From positions 51,521 to 80,272 of the forward strand of contig BFEA01000267.1 in the NCBI GenBank assembly GCA_003427395.1: a stretch of DNA of 28,752 bases, in the 5' to 3' direction. This stretch comes from Chara braunii (lineage: Eukaryota > Streptophyta > Charophyceae > Charales > Characeae). Made by a program: the position numbers and the translations under genes. Each line of letters starts with the position of its first letter. Position 1 is the stretch's first letter. The notes below the pieces were generated by a model that did no database searches, had not been told where the DNA came from, and was given only the letters and a program-made list of their open reading frames with translations. This document shows positions 26,461-28,752 of the stretch, one piece after another.

Positions 26461-27142
26461 GTTGACGACGGTTGGTGACTTGGCTGCTCGAGCCTGCGGT
26501 GGCAGGCCGAGTCTTGGACGTGAAGCTTACAAGAAGGAAAGCATGGAAGGCGGAGCGGCGCATCTGGACGCTGTGGGAGAGCGGGCGGCTGCGGTGGCAG
26601 CGCTCCTGTATATCCAAGGGCTACAGCAAGTCTCGTTGCAAGGCAGTTTACGTCCATCTACTCCATGTGCTGGTTTTTCACTTAACTTGGCTGCTGTTTT
26701 TGTCTTTTATGTCCTGCCTAGTTTTCCGTCCCTAGTTTATGACGGAGTTTGTGGGCTTTCGACCGTGGGCATTGAGTTCTTTGAATGAATGAGGTATCTG
26801 TAGGAAACATTTGCGCAATGTTTAATTCTCTCGTATGATTGATGGCCTTGGTCAGTTGTTTGGCGCCGAGGTTAGGATGTGGATTTGTGCTTGATGCTGC
26901 AAGTTTAAAAAAAGTATAGGTTCGTTCATAGAGTCTCGATGTTCCTTAGTGTTTCGTTTTTAGAAACACGTATTGTTGAAATAATTTAGGATTGAGGGAG
27001 AAGGATATTTGTTTTTGTTTTTTTTTTGCGATGTATGGGAGTAATTTTGTGTTTTCCTCTCCTCGATTGTCTAATTTGTCTTGGGTAATTTTGCCTCTTG
27101 ATAAGGTGGTATTCTTTGTAGTCGTTATAAAATTGTCAGTAT
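26461..27142. other. Unassigned region
   Basis: Overlapping open frames at 26,462-26,788 (the longest 108 codons) show no recognisable domain. Nothing else was identified. Confidence 0.45.
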
Positions 27143-27756
27143 GGAGCAGTGGGAACACCAATGGTCGGACAAAATGAGAGACCCGGCGAAGAGCGAACTA
27201 GAGTTGTATCCAGGTGCGTGGTGGGAAACCCGTCTTGGAAACAAAGGCTCTTTACAGTGTTTTGGACAGTGATGATGAGAAGGTATCCCTTCGGCTCATC
27301 CTTTATTGACAGCGGCACTACGGGGGCAGTGTGAGTGCCATCGTTAGTGGTGGGACCGTCAGTCAATTATAGTTAGTATAAGAATAGTTAGCACGAGGGA
27401 GCAGTGGGAACACCACTGGTTGGACGAAAGGAGAGACCCGGTGAAGAGCAAACTAGAGTTGCATCCATTGGGTGCGTGGTGGGAAACCCATCTAGGCAAC
27501 AAAGGCTCTTCACAGTATGATTGGACACTGACGATGGCAGGGTAACCCTACAGCCTTCTTCTTGCTTAGCTCCTGTTCTCTGAGTTTATAGGTAGTGAGT
27601 ATATGTTTTAGTTTTTCGATGCTTCAAGTGCTGGGGTATGCTTGTAGTGGTTTAGGGTGAAACTCACCGGGTGGGGATGATATGAGAGACTCGGTGAAGA
27701 GCAAACTAGAGTTGTATCCACTGGGTGCGTGGTGGGAAACCCGTCTCGGCAACACC
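27143..27756 (+). repeat. Three dispersed copies of a possibly structured unit of about 115 bp
   Basis: Copies lie at about 27,143-27,258, 27,398-27,516 and 27,676-27,756. Shared order: GGAGCAGTGGGAACACC, GGACRAAANGAGAGACCCGG, GAAGAGCRAACTAGAGTTG, TGCGTGGTGGGAAACCCGTC, then GGCAACAAAGGCTCTTCACA. In copy 2, GTGAAGAGC (27,441-27,449) pairs perfectly with GCTCTTCAC (27,505-27,513). In copy 1 the pairing is partly kept. Copy 3 lacks the first block and the distal strand. It could be a repeat end or an RNA-like element; I do not recognise it. Confidence 0.7.
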
Positions 27757-28062
27757 CCTAAGGTTTATTATTTTCCCGGCTTTTAGATTGTTCCTGTAGA
27801 TAGATATTTGGTTTTGTTCTGGAAATTTGATTGGGTATTTCATTTCTCTCTTTGAGAGTAATCCGAAACAAGTTTAGGGTTAAATTGCAGAACTATTAAA
27901 CTGTAAAATTTCCTTGAATTTCCGAGATTTGAAATTTATAGCTCGCAGCTTTTGCCAATAGTGCTTCGTTCTTAGAAACATGCCGGCATTTTCCTGTGCA
28001 GCAAGGATATTAAACTGTTATAGATTTGCTTTGCAATTTTTTATTTTTGGAGATTCTTTAAA
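27757..28062. other. AT-rich spacer without recognised features
   Basis: No ORF, repeat or RNA signature was found in this stretch of about 300 bases. Confidence 0.5.
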
Positions 28063-28085
28063 GGGACACTGGACCCGGTTTCCAG
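28063..28085 (+). repeat. 23-bp shared terminus, copy 2
   Basis: GGGACACTGGACCCGG followed by TTTCCAG, identical to the minus strand of 5032-5054. An A tract about 110 bases downstream (28,194-28,214) could be the tail of a small retroposon starting here. Confidence 0.5.
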
Positions 28086-28231
28086 GAGCCTAAGCTGAGT
28101 ATTGGCCTCAGCAGACCCGTACCGGGTGGATATGTAGGGGTGTGTTCCCGGGCCCCGGCTGTCTCATCGGAATGGAAATTGCTATGTTTCTCCAAAAAAA
28201 AAAAAAAAAAAAAATCAAACTTGTGCAGGTT

Positions 28232-28370
28232 AGGGCGTACTCCCACTAGCCTAAGAATGGTATTGATGCTCTCTGGACGCAATTGCAATCAACATACATC
28301 GAGTGCCGTTCGTAATTGCAGTCAGATACGTCCAGGAGAGTCCGAGTGTGAGTGTGCTGTGAGTGGTTTC
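28232..28370. mobile_element. Degenerate family E hairpin (E-g)
   Basis: The left terminus AGGGCGTACTCCCACTAGC is a good family E end. A private 21-22 nt segment follows, then TCTGGACGCAATTGC; GTCCAGGAGAG mirrors the inner block at about 28,331. The right outer arm is not clearly mirrored. The inner portion matches 25,745-25,818. Confidence 0.6.
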
Positions 28371-28490
28371 GATGGGTAGTCACGGCAAACTCACACCAGG
28401 ATTTGCCATCGCAGTTCGTGAAGCGCGAGTGAGTGGGTGAAGCGAGGAAGGAGGAGGGAAAGTCAAACGAAGTTTGACCAAAAGTTCCCC

Positions 28491-28569
28491 CTGAAGAGAC
28501 GGCCATGGCGCCGACGGCGGTCAAGAAAATGCATCGCTCTCGAAGGTTGACTTTCCTAATCTTTTCACA

Positions 28570-28612
<43 letters not shown>

Positions 28613-28704
28613 CCTCTCTCTCTCTCTCTCCACCTCTCTCTCTCTCTCTGAAGAGACGGCCATGGCGGCGATGGCGGTCAAGAAAGGGCATCACTCTGTT
28701 CACA

Positions 28705-28752
<48 letters not shown>
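28491..28752 (+). repeat. 158-bp tandem duplication with CT microsatellites at the window end
   Basis: CTGAAGAGACGGCCATGG, then GGCGGTCAAGAAA, a CATCNCTCT block and CACAGACTCTCTC occur twice (from 28,491 and from 28,649). Each copy is followed by long (CT)n tracts (about 28,570-28,648 and 28,707-28,750). Each copy contains an ATG in good context (GGCCATGGCG) and encodes a short MAxxAVKK peptide before entering the CT tract. The second copy runs off the window, so a gene start cannot be excluded. Confidence 0.8.

Overview
The window is nuclear DNA from a eukaryote, most likely a streptophyte (a charophyte alga or early-diverging plant). The evidence is a complete cytosolic HSP70 gene whose N-terminus ([19 protein letters not shown]) and IEEVD tail are of the streptophyte type. 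I cannot name the species. The rest is accessory, repeat-dominated DNA: poly-A/T tracts of 20-70 bases, microsatellites, minisatellites, several families of terminal-inverted-repeat hairpins and a tRNA-headed SINE.

Layout. 1-1.9 kb: a short repeat ending in (TA)n, then unassigned sequence. 1.87-2.84 kb: a MULE-like foldback with a 9-bp target duplication, then a SINE on the minus strand with a perfect 15-bp target duplication. 3.06-5.83 kb: a cluster of inverted-repeat elements of three related families (called A, B and E here). 6.3-7.6 kb: two related minisatellites. 8.4-10.8 kb: HSP70 (minus strand, no intron in the CDS), with a G-rich 3' minisatellite whose units copy the stop-codon region, and a leader containing a 30-bp duplication. 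11.4-12.6 kb: a second cluster of A and E hairpins.

12,601-25,712: the main object. It is a tyrosine-recombinase retrotransposon of the DIRS/PAT superfamily with split direct repeats in the order A1 - interior - B1 - A2 - B2. On the plus strand it carries a coiled-coil/basic gag-like ORF with a probable 107-bp spliceosomal intron, overlapped by a reverse transcriptase-RNase H ORF. On the minus strand, tail-to-tail with RNase H, lies a tyrosine recombinase. An inverted recombinase is the arrangement I recall for the kangaroo element of Volvox. This copy is dead: six in-frame stops, a frameshift in RNase H and another in the recombinase. About 5.7 kb of AT-rich, degenerate tandem-repeat DNA splits its interior.

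25.7-28.75 kb: degenerate E-type hairpins, a possible second SINE, a thrice-repeated and possibly structured unit, and CT-rich tandem duplications at the window end.

How the parts relate. HSP70 is the only clear host gene. In the retroelement, the gag-like protein would package the RNA, RT/RNase H would copy it, and the recombinase would integrate a circular cDNA; the B1|A2 junction preserves the sequence expected at that circle junction. The most unusual non-coding signal is the E hairpin family. Its termini and inner motif are shared between copies, but a segment of 22 nt between them differs from copy to copy while still matching its partner arm.
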